The notes: generated from the sequence alone by a model not told the origin. A stretch of DNA of 64,000 nt from Bradyrhizobium sp. SRL28 (GCF_018596315.1 NZ_JAHEAG010000016.1:98982-162981); one strand, 5' to 3'; shown: positions 27,217 to 36,604, counted from the first letter of the stretch. A program made the numbers and translations.

Positions 27217-27579
27217 CTAGTTGTTTCGTTGCGCGGTCCAATATCCCGAGCAGCGCCCACCTCCAGCGTGACCGCTCCAGGTCCCGCGGCCGGCGTCTCG
27301 CGTTAACCTCCCCGACCCTGATGCGTATTTGTCGTGGACCGTCACCGACGCGCGAACCGCGCCCGATTTTCCGACATACCCGCTAAACTTCACCAGATTG
27401 GGATGCGTCACGACGCCGTCGTTTATGCTCACTGAAAAATTGTAGGTCGGATCGCAGCTTCCGCGTTGTGTAACGAAGACGAGATTCCAGGGACCGTCAT
27501 AAGACGTTCGGGCTTCGGCAGCCGTCGCCAGGGTAAGGCAGGCACAGCCAATGACATTCGCGATCAGTCGCTTGTTCAT
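27217..27579 (-). CDS. Small secreted protein, paralogue of 19152-19514
   Basis: A 120-residue protein with signal peptide (cleavage about TAAEA-RTSYDG) and a mature domain nearly colinear with the gene at 19152: SYDGPWNLVFVTQRGSCDPT, then FSGYVGKSGAVRASVTVHDK and the ending GYWTAQRNN. Cysteines are at the same two places and could form a disulfide. The family is unknown to me. The two copies are in opposite orientation at the ends of the patchwork region 19-27.6 kb. Confidence 0.8.
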   Translation of the reverse strand: MNKRLIANVIGCACLTLATAAEARTSYDGPWNLVFVTQRGSCDPTYNFSVSINDGVVTHPNLVKFSGYVGKSGAVRASVTVHDKYASGSGRLTRDAGRGTWSGHAGGGRCSGYWTAQRNN

Positions 27580-27682
27580 TATCTTCTCCTCCAGAGGAAT
27601 TGGTTGACGTTCAGTGAGGCAGCAGCAGTCGTAGGGTTGGGAATTGTTAGCTCCTCTTGGTCAATCGTAGCTGTTCGTTCTT

Positions 27683-28687
27683 TCACCTTGCATTCCAAGA
27701 GCCAGCGCGCATTTCGGCCGCCCTCGCCGGCGGCGGTGTTCCGTCGACATGTTGGGTTGATCTCGCCGACTCTGGATTTATCTCGGTCGTAACCGCGCTA
27801 CTTACGAAGCGATCCTGCGCAGGTTTGGCCGTCAGTTCGACCAACGCGGGGCTGCCCGGCTGAGCAACCATATCGGTGGTGACCAGATTGGTCAGTCGTA
27901 ATTCGTCCCGAGACAGTTCATGCAGATCTTCCCACGGCGGCACGTTCAGCGACAGCGACAGCAGATCACCCGTGCCGCCCATGTCGAAGGTGTATTTGGC
28001 GAGACGCCCGATATCGCGTTCCACGATCATCAGATCATCTGCGCTGTAGGTCGCGGCCCTCGCGTCATTGGCGCGGTCACCCATCCAGATCTGATGTACC
28101 CGAACATGGGCAGTCTCGGGCACGTAACGCGCCGTGCCCGACAGAAGCAGGAACACGCACATTGATTCGCAATAGGCCACGGGCGCCATGTTGGCAGGAG
28201 TGCTCTGCGCGGTATTGGTCTGAACGCTGATGCCGACAGTGGTCAGCGCCCCGAGACTGCGCCAGCGCCGTCCAAGCGCGATCGCGTCGTTGACCGAACC
28301 GCCGCTTGAATTCAGCACGATGGTTACGCCGCCGAGGTGTCGGCCGCGCGCGAATTCATCAAATTCCCTTGGACTATCGGCGGTTACGATACCGGCAGCG
28401 CTGACCCAGCCCCGGCAATTCGGCTGGCAATCGACCCAGGTGAACTTCATCGGCAGTTTGCGTGTTTCGAGGGCGGCGCCGGCATGTACTGAACCGCTCA
28501 GCATAGCCACCAATGCGATGCAGAGGCCGGCGCCAACGAGCAGCATCCAACCTCGGATTTCCGCCCAACGAGCACGATCAGAGGCTCGATCGGAGATGCG
28601 GGCGCGCTCCGAGGTTTCGGCCCTCAAGCTTGTCGCCAGGCGGATCGAGAGCGAAGCGACAAACAGGAACATCGGTATCACGAACAT
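27683..28687 (-). CDS. Membrane-anchored ClpP-fold protein
   Basis: A 334-residue protein with two N-terminal hydrophobic segments (about 1-20 and 47-68), then a periplasmic domain resembling ClpP/crotonase-fold proteases: VTIVLNSSGGSVNDAIALGR followed by PVAYCESMCVFLLLSGTARY, where the Ser after Glu would be the nucleophile candidate, then HVRVHQIWMGDRAND with a possible catalytic His. The C-terminal 60 residues look disordered. Similar proteins (COG3904) are usually annotated as hypothetical. Catalysis is inferred from motif only. It follows the small gene at 28708 by 20 bases. Confidence 0.65.
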   Translation of the reverse strand: MFVIPMFLFVASLSIRLATSLRAETSERARISDRASDRARWAEIRGWMLLVGAGLCIALVAMLSGSVHAGAALETRKLPMKFTWVDCQPNCRGWVSAAGIVTADSPREFDEFARGRHLGGVTIVLNSSGGSVNDAIALGRRWRSLGALTTVGISVQTNTAQSTPANMAPVAYCESMCVFLLLSGTARYVPETAHVRVHQIWMGDRANDARAATYSADDLMIVERDIGRLAKYTFDMGGTGDLLSLSLNVPPWEDLHELSRDELRLTNLVTTDMVAQPGSPALVELTAKPAQDRFVSSAVTTEINPESARSTQHVDGTPPPARAAEMRAGSWNAR

Positions 28688-28707
28688 GGTGGCGTAACCT
28701 CGGCCGA

Positions 28708-28980
28708 CTAATGGGTTGGGTTAGCCGCATCGCGACGGCGCACATACACCGGCGACAGCTGATGCGGCCCGGCCGGCGGTAGAGCTTGGGAATTGAATTT
28801 TAGCCAGGGCTGATGCTTGGCGCGCCATTTCGGGCCGGGGCCACGCATGTAGTGCAGTCCGGGCCGATAGCTGTCGCGCACGTCCATCATCAGGTTGCGA
28901 ACCATGCTGGCGAAGTCGGAGGCTGACTTAGCCATCTTGCGAGCGAAGCCTGACAATGCGGTCGGATCTATGATTCTCAT
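28708..28980 (-). CDS. Hypothetical protein, partner of the ClpP-fold gene
   Basis: A 90-residue basic protein starting MRIIDPTALSGFARKMAKSA with an excellent AGGAGGAG ribosome site. No transmembrane helix or known domain. It is cotranscribed with the membrane ClpP-fold gene 20 bases downstream. The longer frame to 29091 lacks support. Confidence 0.65.
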   Translation of the reverse strand: MRIIDPTALSGFARKMAKSASDFASMVRNLMMDVRDSYRPGLHYMRGPGPKWRAKHQPWLKFNSQALPPAGPHQLSPVYVRRRDAANPTH

Positions 28981-30006
28981 GGCTGAACTCCTCCTGTTGT
29001 CCTGCCGCTCGACACTTCGGCAGACAACCCAAGTGTAGTCACGAGAAATGGACCAAAACCATTGCGCCGAGGTCGATCTCGTACGGTACATTGGCTGAGA
29101 TGGGCATACCTAGGTTTAGGGTGTGCCTACCTGGGCTTTGCAACCGATGGGAACGTCGCACCTCGTTCGAGCGACATCGGCCGCTCAGCCGGGTGACGGC
29201 GTTTGTCCTCCAGGTGCACTCGCGAGTTCGCAAGGACCCTGACAAGCGACAAGTCAAATCTGCCGGCTTATCATTGGGCAGTTTTCAGGCTTTAGCTCAT
29301 TTGCTGCGCTGAAGAATTGGTCGATATCGGAGGTGTAGCGGACATACGAAACCGGCAACACTCCGGTTATTTATGGGTCGCCTTAAACCAACGGATAATA
29401 GGCTCCATCCGATTTCGTAGTGTGAGCCTACCTCGGTACTGGGTGGCCATCCCGCGTGCAATAGCTTCAGACGTCGCTGGGTGATACGGATCAAAGTCGA
29501 TGTATGAAGATTGAATGCAATGCAACGGAACCGAACCCGCGAGCCGGCAGTTGCAAGACAGGGTCGGCGGCGTAGCGCCCGCCGGCCTTTCTCTTGATTA
29601 AGCAGCGAACTGAGCTTCTCGACGTTGCGGTGATTTTGTGCCGTCACCTCGCGCGACGTTCATGATCAACGACGAAGGCATCCCTCCGCAGCGCCCTGCC
29701 GACGCGCCTGGTTCAGCGATTTGTTGCAAAACTGGAGCCTCTCGGGAAGGCCTACGCCAAGCAGCACATGCTCAAGCCACCCGACGTGTCGCGGCGCCTG
29801 AATGCCGACGGACTTCGCACGGGCGCATAAGTTGTTCAGCTGCACATTCGGCGGAATATCTCCCTCGGTGCGACTCACGCTGCTAATTCGTCAAGAGCGG
29901 CAAGGGCTTTTGCGCCGTAGACGGTCCCTGGTGCCCCATTCCACCGGTGCGGTAGATCGCCGGGGCGAGCGCCCCTTCGGGATTGGAGATATCGAAACCT
30001 CACCGC
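28981..30006. other. One-kilobase region without convincing genes
   Basis: Open frames here are short, overlapping and on both strands; none has a good ribosome site plus recognisable domain. A plus-strand frame at about 29708-29837 (RLVQRFVAKLEPLGKAYAKQ, then HMLKPPDVSRRL) looks protein-like but has no start and stops soon, so it may be a fragment of a lost gene. I see no RNA gene. Confidence 0.5.
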
Positions 30007-30951
30007 TCAGTCGGACAAGTGCGAAAGTCCCAGTGCGGCCCGCTGTGGGGTGCTTGGTCGGCTATGGGCGCTACCATGCGATGTCGAACCGAGCACCTCG
30101 ACAGTCGCCGTGGCCCCCGCAACGAGCTCGTTTCGCTCAGCGCGGTCGAGCGCAATACGGACTGGGACACGCTGCGCCAGCCGCACCCAGTTGAAGGTCG
30201 GATTGACGTTGGCGAGAAGGGTGGCGCCTGCACTGCGATCGCGATCCTCGATACCAGCCGCGATGCTTTCGACCCTTCCGCGCAAGGTGTGATTGGTGCC
30301 CATTAGTCGCACGCTGACGGCATCGCCCAGGTGGATGCGCGGCAGCTTGGTTTCCTCGAAATAGCCCTGGACGTGCAATGTGTCTGAATCGAGCAGCGCC
30401 ATCACGCCCTTTCCCGGGGTCAAATAGGTCCCCGGACGCAGCTCCATGTTGGTGACGACGCCATTGACGGAGGCTCGCACCTCGCTGCGCTCGAGGTTGA
30501 GTTTGGCTAGAGCAAGGTCCGCGGCGGCCTGGTCATGGGCAGCCTGGGCCGAACCCTGCGTGGCGACGATCTGGTCCATCTTCTGCTTGGATACGACGAC
30601 GCCGGGCGTCAGCGCGCTGTAGCGCGTCAGGTCGGCGTTGGCCTGCTCAAGCGTGGCGCCCTTGCCCAGCAACACCGCCTCGGCTTGCTTCAGCGCGATC
30701 TCATACCGCGCGCGATCGATCCGGAACAGGACGTCGCCGCGCTGGACTTGCTGGTTGTCCTTGACGAGCACATCGGTAACGAAGCCGGAGACATCAGGAG
30801 CGATCGGAACCACTTCGGCGCGAACGTGACCATCACGGGTCCAGGGCGCTTCAAAATAGTAATCCCACAATTTGTAGCCGGCCCAGAGCGCGGCAAGCGC
30901 CATGACACCGGTCAGCGAAAAGCGGCGCAGCAAATTCAGAAGGGCTTTCAT
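30007..30951 (-). CDS. HlyD-family adaptor of second FUSC exporter
   Basis: A 314-residue membrane-fusion protein: transmembrane helix about 12-30, APWTRDGHVRAEVVPIAPDV, central coiled coil about 85-160, RSEVRASVNGVVTNMELRPG, and FEETKLPRIHLGD. It is the counterpart of the adaptor at 10663 but clearly diverged. It is the last gene of the minus-strand operon and overlaps the DUF983 gene by four bases. Confidence 0.9.
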   Translation of the reverse strand: MKALLNLLRRFSLTGVMALAALWAGYKLWDYYFEAPWTRDGHVRAEVVPIAPDVSGFVTDVLVKDNQQVQRGDVLFRIDRARYEIALKQAEAVLLGKGATLEQANADLTRYSALTPGVVVSKQKMDQIVATQGSAQAAHDQAAADLALAKLNLERSEVRASVNGVVTNMELRPGTYLTPGKGVMALLDSDTLHVQGYFEETKLPRIHLGDAVSVRLMGTNHTLRGRVESIAAGIEDRDRSAGATLLANVNPTFNWVRLAQRVPVRIALDRAERNELVAGATATVEVLGSTSHGSAHSRPSTPQRAALGLSHLSD

Positions 30952-31391
30952 GACACCAACTCCTTGGAGACGACGTTCGGCAGGGGCGCGGCATTATCGC
31001 GGGATTCTCGATCCCGGCGGCGCTTGGCGATTTCGAAGCCGTGCATGCCGGTCTGCCATTGCAGGCCAACAATTGTCCCCTTTACAGGCTGTAGCAAAAA
31101 GAGTGCCGCAAGCCCGGTTACGGGCACCCAGATCAGCAATTGAAGCCAGACGGGAGGTGAATAGGCCATCTCGACGGCAAGAAGCGCCGGCACGACAAGA
31201 TGGCCAACGACAGCGATCACAAGATAGGCCGGAAGGTCGTCTGCGCGTTGCGGTGTGTAATCCTCGCCGCAAACCTCGCAGCTGTCGACCACCTTCAGAA
31301 AGCGGCCGAACAGATGACCTTGACCGCAGTTCGGGCACTTCATCGTGAACCCGCGCCATAAGGCTTTCGAGAACGAAACAGGGACGTTCAT
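30948..31391 (-). CDS. DUF983 zinc-ribbon membrane protein
   Basis: A 147-residue protein: N-terminal zinc ribbon CPNCGQGHLF and CEVCGEDY (four cysteines), then two transmembrane segments (about 55-77 and 82-103) and a basic tail. DUF983 proteins have no proven function. Four-base overlaps on both sides place it firmly inside the exporter operon, which is unusual since the first exporter operon in this window lacks it. Confidence 0.85.
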   Translation of the reverse strand: MNVPVSFSKALWRGFTMKCPNCGQGHLFGRFLKVVDSCEVCGEDYTPQRADDLPAYLVIAVVGHLVVPALLAVEMAYSPPVWLQLLIWVPVTGLAALFLLQPVKGTIVGLQWQTGMHGFEIAKRRRDRESRDNAAPLPNVVSKELVS

Positions 31392-31597
31392 GAGAAAAAC
31401 TCCTTCGAAGCGAAGACGAGGCTGGTGACGATGCAGACATAAAGCGCGAAATCGAACAGTGCAGGATGCCAGACATGGCGATAGAGGCCGTTCCGCCCCA
31501 TCACCTTGCTCACTCCGCGGGCGAGGACATAGGCAAGCACGCTCCAGAGCAGGAGGCTCGGAACGATGACGCCGAACAGATCAAGTTCGTATTTCAT
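31388..31597 (-). CDS. DUF1656 small membrane protein (AaeX-like)
   Basis: A 69-residue protein starting MKYELDLFGVIVPSLLLWS with two hydrophobic helices, the DUF1656 pattern. Overlaps the FUSC stop and the DUF983 start by four bases each. Expected as the small partner of the FUSC/HlyD pump. Confidence 0.87.
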   Translation of the reverse strand: MKYELDLFGVIVPSLLLWSVLAYVLARGVSKVMGRNGLYRHVWHPALFDFALYVCIVTSLVFASKEFFS

Positions 31598-33648
31598 GCG
31601 GCAACTGTCCTGTGTTCGATTTCTCGTGGTTGATAGGCCGGCGATTCCGGGAAAAGCCCGGCGCGAACCCCGGCGAGGCCCATGAGCACCTGATCGCGCG
31701 ACTCGCCCGACGACTCCTGCAACGTAGATGCGATCGTGTCGTCGAGCTGTCCCACCAGGTCATCGGGAAGCGGGCCGGTCGTGTGGATCCTGCAAATCGG
31801 GGCAAGACGGGCGAAGAATGCTTCGATTGCCGCCCTCGCGCGGCGGGACAGGCCAAGGCTCGCCCGCCTGACGTCGATGATGCTCAAAGCCGTCCGCAGT
31901 TGACGAAGATTGGCGGCGTCGCTCCTTGCCTCGGCGGGAACCACGGTAATCCGCGTGGCCAGCAGGGCCAGGCGATGCTGCATGAGGCTGGCAATCGCAA
32001 AACGATCCTGGTCCGACCTGCGTTCGGCAACCGCAGCAAGCGTTGTCCAATTGCTTCGGAGCAATCGGCTTGCGATCCACCCAGCCCCGAGCAGGCGAAC
32101 GATGCCGCAGATCACGCCGGTAAGCGCGACCCCGAACATCAGCGCTACGCTGGAATTGGCATAGGACGAGAAATCGGCCGAGTAGGTCTCAGTCAGCGCC
32201 AATTGTACCGAGAAGTAGATGGCAAGCATTGCGCCAACGCGCGCGGTCGCGGGCCGCGCCGCCATCCAGCCGAACAGCACGAAAATCGGCGTCAGCGCGG
32301 CAATCAACATCTCAAAGGCCGTTATCCGTGGCAGCACGCCAAACAAGTAGATTCCGTGTACCGCGATGACGATGAGGAATAGCCCGTAGAAATTGCGGAA
32401 TGTCGGGAGGGGGTCGTCGACGCCGGCAAGCAGACTGCCGACGACCGCGGCGAACAGCGGAGCGGCCACGCCGTCAGGCCAGCCGGCCGCGATCGGGAAG
32501 GCGCAGCAACCCAGCACGGCAAGGGCAACGGACGCAGCCGCCAGGAGCGCGGACCCGTGATCCCGGTGCGGAACGACCATGGTCAACGTGTCAGGTTTGA
32601 AGACCAGCGGAAGCTGCTCCGGATGGCGACCATCGGCGATCGCCTCGCGCAGAAGCCGGCAACCGTGCATGACGTCGACGAGATTGCGCAGCCGAATGAC
32701 GAGACCGGCGACCTTGATGTCTGTCCAGCCGGCATCCACGTCCAGCGCCGGCTGGACTTCATCAAGCGCTGTGCGCAACGCATCCGTTTCCTGTTCATCG
32801 TGACCGCCCTCTTCGAGCCACCGCGCGATCCTTGCGCCGATTGCGGCAACGCGCTCTGACGCCTCTCCGTCCGAGTTGAGCGCGAGCTTGCGGTCCTCGA
32901 GCGATCCGAGCAGAGGAAGTAGCGACAGCATATGTTGTCGCAGACGCTGCAACCCTTGCGCAATATTCGTGGAAGCGGCGACCTCATAGCCGAGATGCCG
33001 CCCAAGCTGGTCGATTTCGGAAGCCGCGGCCGCAAGCCGGATGCGTTCGTTGTCACGATCCTGATCGCTGCCATGGCCGGCGAGGACATCCACGCCAAGC
33101 CGGCGTGCAGCGCCGAGCCAGGCATCCGCTTGCGTGGTGACTGCAGAGGCGACGCTCCGTGGCAGGACGACCATGGCAACGACACTCGCACAGATAATTC
33201 CGAGCGTGATTTCCTGCACGCGGGCGACCACGATGTCGAAAGCCGCCTGCGGCACCGAGACGATAGGAAACCCGAGCAGCGCCACGGTGTAACCGGCCAG
33301 CATGAAGACGTAGCTGCGCGGTGTGCCGTCGATCAGCGAGAGGTAGAGACAAATGCCGACCCACAGCGCGATGCCGAGGCTGAGCAATTCCGACGCATTG
33401 ACAAGGTTCGGCACCAGGACGATCGTCCCTGCTGCGCCGATCAGCGTTCCCAGGATGCGATAGACGGCTTTCGAGTAGGTCGCCCCGGTGAACAGGTTGG
33501 CGGTGATGTAGACCGAAGCCATCGCCCAATAGGGTCGAGGCATATCCAGCAGGAGCGCGATCGAGAATGCCAGCATTGCCGCTGCAAACGTCTTCAGCGC
33601 AAAGACGAGGGCGGCATGTCGATCCCAGAATGAGAAAGGTTGGTTCAT
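31594..33648 (-). CDS. FUSC-family inner-membrane exporter (second system)
   Basis: A 684-residue protein with two membrane blocks (about 12-165 and 365-500). The N-terminal FUSC signature TYSKAVYRILGTLIGA is clear. The role is expulsion of aromatic acids or other toxic compounds with the HlyD adaptor. It begins 9 bases after the TauE/SafE stop. Compared with the first system (11610) the gene order is FUSC-DUF1656-DUF983-HlyD instead of FUSC-HlyD-DUF1656, so the two operons are not a recent duplication. Confidence 0.9.
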   Translation of the reverse strand: MNQPFSFWDRHAALVFALKTFAAAMLAFSIALLLDMPRPYWAMASVYITANLFTGATYSKAVYRILGTLIGAAGTIVLVPNLVNASELLSLGIALWVGICLYLSLIDGTPRSYVFMLAGYTVALLGFPIVSVPQAAFDIVVARVQEITLGIICASVVAMVVLPRSVASAVTTQADAWLGAARRLGVDVLAGHGSDQDRDNERIRLAAAASEIDQLGRHLGYEVAASTNIAQGLQRLRQHMLSLLPLLGSLEDRKLALNSDGEASERVAAIGARIARWLEEGGHDEQETDALRTALDEVQPALDVDAGWTDIKVAGLVIRLRNLVDVMHGCRLLREAIADGRHPEQLPLVFKPDTLTMVVPHRDHGSALLAAASVALAVLGCCAFPIAAGWPDGVAAPLFAAVVGSLLAGVDDPLPTFRNFYGLFLIVIAVHGIYLFGVLPRITAFEMLIAALTPIFVLFGWMAARPATARVGAMLAIYFSVQLALTETYSADFSSYANSSVALMFGVALTGVICGIVRLLGAGWIASRLLRSNWTTLAAVAERRSDQDRFAIASLMQHRLALLATRITVVPAEARSDAANLRQLRTALSIIDVRRASLGLSRRARAAIEAFFARLAPICRIHTTGPLPDDLVGQLDDTIASTLQESSGESRDQVLMGLAGVRAGLFPESPAYQPREIEHRTVAA

Positions 33649-33657
33649 GGCAGCCCC

Positions 33658-34416
33658 TCACCCGAGATAGCCGGAAATGCCGTCCCACAACAACTTCAAT
33701 GCCGTCACGACCAGCAATCCGTAGCAGGCCCGATAAATTTGGCGCTGGTCCAGCCTGCCGTGAAGCCCCCAGCCCAGCCATACACCGGCGGGGATGGCGA
33801 GCAGGCAGACTGCCATCACGATCCAGACGTTGCCGGCCGGTCTCACCAGCAGCAGCCACGGCACCGCCTTGGTGGCGTTGCCGACGGTGAAGAACATGCT
33901 CGTCGTTCCGGCATAGACTTCCTTGCTGAGGCCGAGCGGCAGCAGGTACATCGCCAGCGGCGGTCCGCCGGAATGCGCCACCATGGTGGTGACTCCCGAG
34001 GCGAGACCGGCAGCGACCGCCTTCGGCGACGACCGTGGACGAACCGTCACGTCAGAGCCTCCGACGAGCCATAGCGCAACAAAGATCAAGGTGATCACCG
34101 CCATCACGATCGCGACGGCACGATGGTCCATGACGCGGAACAGCAGATAACCGAGCCCGATGCCGAGCACGAGCCCGGGCAACAGCAGCGCAAGGTCCGG
34201 CTTCGACCACGTCGAGGGCTTCCAGTAGCGCAGGGCATAGACATCCATTGCGATGAACAATGGCGCCAGAAGACCGCCGGCCGTCACCGGGTCCATCACG
34301 AACGACAGCAACGGAATGCCGACAATGGAGAACCCGCCGCCGAACGCGCCCTTCATGAAGCAGATCAGGAACACGCCGGCAAAAGCGACCAGGACCGTGG
34401 TGACCGTTAGCTCCAT
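33658..34416 (-). CDS. TauE/SafE-family sulfite/anion exporter
   Basis: A 252-residue polytopic protein with about seven to eight helices. It shows the family repeat: FMKGAFGGGFSIVGIPLLSF in the first half and TTMVAHSGGPPLAMYLLPLG in the second. Members export sulfite, sulfoacetate or other anions. Its position directly before FUSC with almost no spacer suggests co-export of related organic anions (inference). Confidence 0.9.
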   Translation of the reverse strand: MELTVTTVLVAFAGVFLICFMKGAFGGGFSIVGIPLLSFVMDPVTAGGLLAPLFIAMDVYALRYWKPSTWSKPDLALLLPGLVLGIGLGYLLFRVMDHRAVAIVMAVITLIFVALWLVGGSDVTVRPRSSPKAVAAGLASGVTTMVAHSGGPPLAMYLLPLGLSKEVYAGTTSMFFTVGNATKAVPWLLLVRPAGNVWIVMAVCLLAIPAGVWLGWGLHGRLDQRQIYRACYGLLVVTALKLLWDGISGYLG

Positions 34417-34727
34417 GGGATCGACTCTGCAGCTGACGTACGTCCTCTTGCGCGCGGGCCGACCGCGGTCTGGAGCGCAGTCGAGGAGGTAATCATCATA
34501 TCCTCGCCAAGTTCGGAAGCGTCCATGAAGCCGTGGACCGCCGCTTCAATCTGGGAACGCGCGAGGCCAATGTCTCGCAACGCGCGATCGTCGAGCTCCC
34601 GAAGCCATTCAATGGCCGCACGACGGGCGACATGGCGCTCGATGCTATCCAGACAGGCGCTGAAAAGTCGGGAGAATGTGCCGGTTCTCCCGGTGGCCGC
34701 CGATGCAATGCTGGCTGCTGCAAACAT
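34407..34727 (-). CDS. DUF1127-domain small protein
   Basis: A 106-residue protein. The segment RRAAIEWLRELDDRALRDIG followed by LARSQIEAAV is the DUF1127 (YjiS) motif, an arginine-rich domain found in small regulatory proteins of rhizobia that can bind RNA or affect phosphate and carbon metabolism. TAGGAGATC lies before the ATG at 34727. Its end overlaps the TauE/SafE start by 10 bases, so translation is coupled. Confidence 0.8.
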   Translation of the reverse strand: MFAAASIASAATGRTGTFSRLFSACLDSIERHVARRAAIEWLRELDDRALRDIGLARSQIEAAVHGFMDASELGEDMMITSSTALQTAVGPRARGRTSAAESIPWS

Positions 34728-34828
34728 TTTTGATCTCCTATGGTTGGCTCGCGGAACTGCGGCGCGATCGGTTGGATGCCGTGAACGAGAAGGGCTTGAG
34801 GCCGTGACACGCACCTTCGAAAGAGAGT

Positions 34829-35314
34829 TCATGGGCGCTGGACCCCTGCGGCGACCTCGGCGACGAAGCTATAGCCGCGTCCGGGAACATTGATAATGAA
34901 TCGATTCCCGTCTCGTCCGTCGCGCAGCGTCCGACGCAATGCGGAAACATGGACAGTGAGATTGGCTGGCTCGACAAAGATATTGGGCCAAACGCGAGCC
35001 AATAATTCTTGCTTGGTGATCAACTCGCCGGGGCGTTCCAGCAAGGCAACAAGGATTTCCAGAGCACGGCTTCCCAACTGGACTGGCTTATCGCGCTCCA
35101 GCAGTAGAAACTGTGACGGGATCAAGCGAAACGGTCCGAACGAAATTTCGGTCGGCCCGACACGGTCTGGCCCGGTTGCTAGCTTGGGGAATTGCTGGTC
35201 CGCATGCGGACTTCGGTCTGCCTGCATTGTCCGAACTGCGGGCTTTGGATGAAGTTGTACCAACGCCGGCCGGGACAGATGCCGGTATGCCTCACTCAAT
35301 GCTGATGCGCGCAT
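34829..35314 (-). CDS. Stand-alone winged-helix transcriptional regulator
   Basis: A 161-residue protein whose residues 58-157 are an OmpR/CadC-type winged helix (ISFGPFRLIPSQFLLLERDK to VPGRGYSFVAEV). The domain closely resembles those of the large ATPase regulators at 1-9.7 kb (LGSRALEILVALLERPGELI is shared in style), but no ATPase or repeat region follows: translation ends four residues after the domain. GGCGAGG precedes ATG 35314. It lies 101 bases before the DUF1127 gene and probably controls the exporter operon downstream. Confidence 0.82.
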   Translation of the reverse strand: MRASALSEAYRHLSRPALVQLHPKPAVRTMQADRSPHADQQFPKLATGPDRVGPTEISFGPFRLIPSQFLLLERDKPVQLGSRALEILVALLERPGELITKQELLARVWPNIFVEPANLTVHVSALRRTLRDGRDGNRFIINVPGRGYSFVAEVAAGVQRP

Positions 35315-35542
35315 GATAACCTCGCCTGCCATTGGAAGAGCGGCAGCAGAAATCGATCTCGTGCAGCGCAATTTGATGGATTTGGGGCTGGCGAGCTATT
35401 GCACGCGGGTTGCACGCAACCGATCAACAGGGCTGTCCCGTGTAAACCTAAATTTACGGGCCACGGCGCGTGCGGCCCTCGACGCGGAAACAACGACCTG
35501 ACTATTGGATCCAAGCGATTAGCGATCGCGCGGGGATCAAGA

Positions 35543-36169
35543 TTACGTCTTGTCAAGCACCAGCTTGAGCTTGTCGATCATTCGGCCCAGTTCCGGCAGT
35601 GAACCCGCTTTCATCTTCTGCATCGCCCGGCTGCGGTGTACCTTCACCGTGGCTTCGGCAATGCCGATATCGTGGGCAATCTGCTTGCTGAGACGGCCGC
35701 GGGCGACCTGAATCATGATCTCGCGCTCCCTGGGGCTGAGCGAGGCGAAACGCTCCTTCAGGCCGACCAAATCCTTCTCGTTTTCACGGCGTGCGCGATC
35801 GCGAGATAGGCCGAGTTGAATGGCATCGAGGAGATCCTGATCGCGGAACGGTTTGGTCAAGAACTCGATGGCACCTCCCTTCATTGCTTGCACGGACATC
35901 GGGATGTCGCCGTGCCCCGTGACGAAGATAATTGGGATATCCCTGTTTTCGGCAGCAAGCTCTTTCTGCAAATCTAGACCGCTTTGCCCAGGCAACCTGA
36001 CGTCCAACACCAGACACGTGGGCCCGTCTGGTGGATTGGACTTAAGAAAGTCGGTGATAGAGGCAAACAGCTGGACGTCGTGATTGAGCGACCGCAACAA
36101 CCGTCCAACCGAGGCGCGAACGTCCGGATCGTCGTCTATGACCAAGACCGTAGAGTTGGCGTCAGACAT
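35543..36169 (-). CDS. FixJ-type response regulator
   Basis: A 208-residue receiver-LuxR protein: DDD pocket, phospho-Asp56 in CLVLDVRLPG, VTGHGDIPMSV, TKPFRDQD, then the HTH LSPREREIMIQVARGRLSKQ and IGIAEATVKVHRSR. Start at MSDANS; the extension to 36322 lacks homology. It resembles the regulator at 17967 over its whole length, so the two are paralogues. The GAF/PAS kinase at 37791 is a candidate partner. Confidence 0.9.
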   Translation of the reverse strand: MSDANSTVLVIDDDPDVRASVGRLLRSLNHDVQLFASITDFLKSNPPDGPTCLVLDVRLPGQSGLDLQKELAAENRDIPIIFVTGHGDIPMSVQAMKGGAIEFLTKPFRDQDLLDAIQLGLSRDRARRENEKDLVGLKERFASLSPREREIMIQVARGRLSKQIAHDIGIAEATVKVHRSRAMQKMKAGSLPELGRMIDKLKLVLDKT

Positions 36170-36604
36170 CGCTGCTGCTCGAACTAAAGGATCGTAGAAC
36201 TTGGGCCGTTGTGTTGGTTCGCAGGTTCGGCCACTTAGTTCTAGTTCCAATCCCTTTACCTGAACAGCCCCATTCTCCTGCAGAGGCGGCGCGCGTACAT
36301 CATAATTTATACGCAATGACACGGCCTGGCGATTCTCCTTGGCCCGCTGTCGCTTGTGTCGGTCGACTCTTGGTGGGAACTCAATCTACGGTTGGTCCGA
36401 TAGCGCGCTGGCGGAATCTTGCTCAACCCGCACGACTTGCTTGGCGATTGTTAAAATCTGCAGTGACGCTGGTCAGGCCACCGACAGCGGTCCTGTGAGA
36501 GCTGTTGGTGCGGGATGTCGGAGGACTTCATGTTTGTCCTCAACTGGTGGAGGATATCGTCTCAGTTCTTTACGATGCCCGCGCCCTAAGCCCTACCAAT
36601 TAGG
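36170..36604. other. Gene-free spacer upstream of a FixJ-type regulator
   Basis: About 435 bases; no coding frame supported. An AT-rich patch near 36300-36320 (reading TATAAATTATGATG on the minus strand) could be the -10 area of the regulator's promoter, but no -35 box is clear. Confidence 0.4.

Noticed and set aside
29297..29647. 116-codon minus-strand frame
   Set aside because: Arginine-rich, no ribosome site, no domain; region treated as non-coding.
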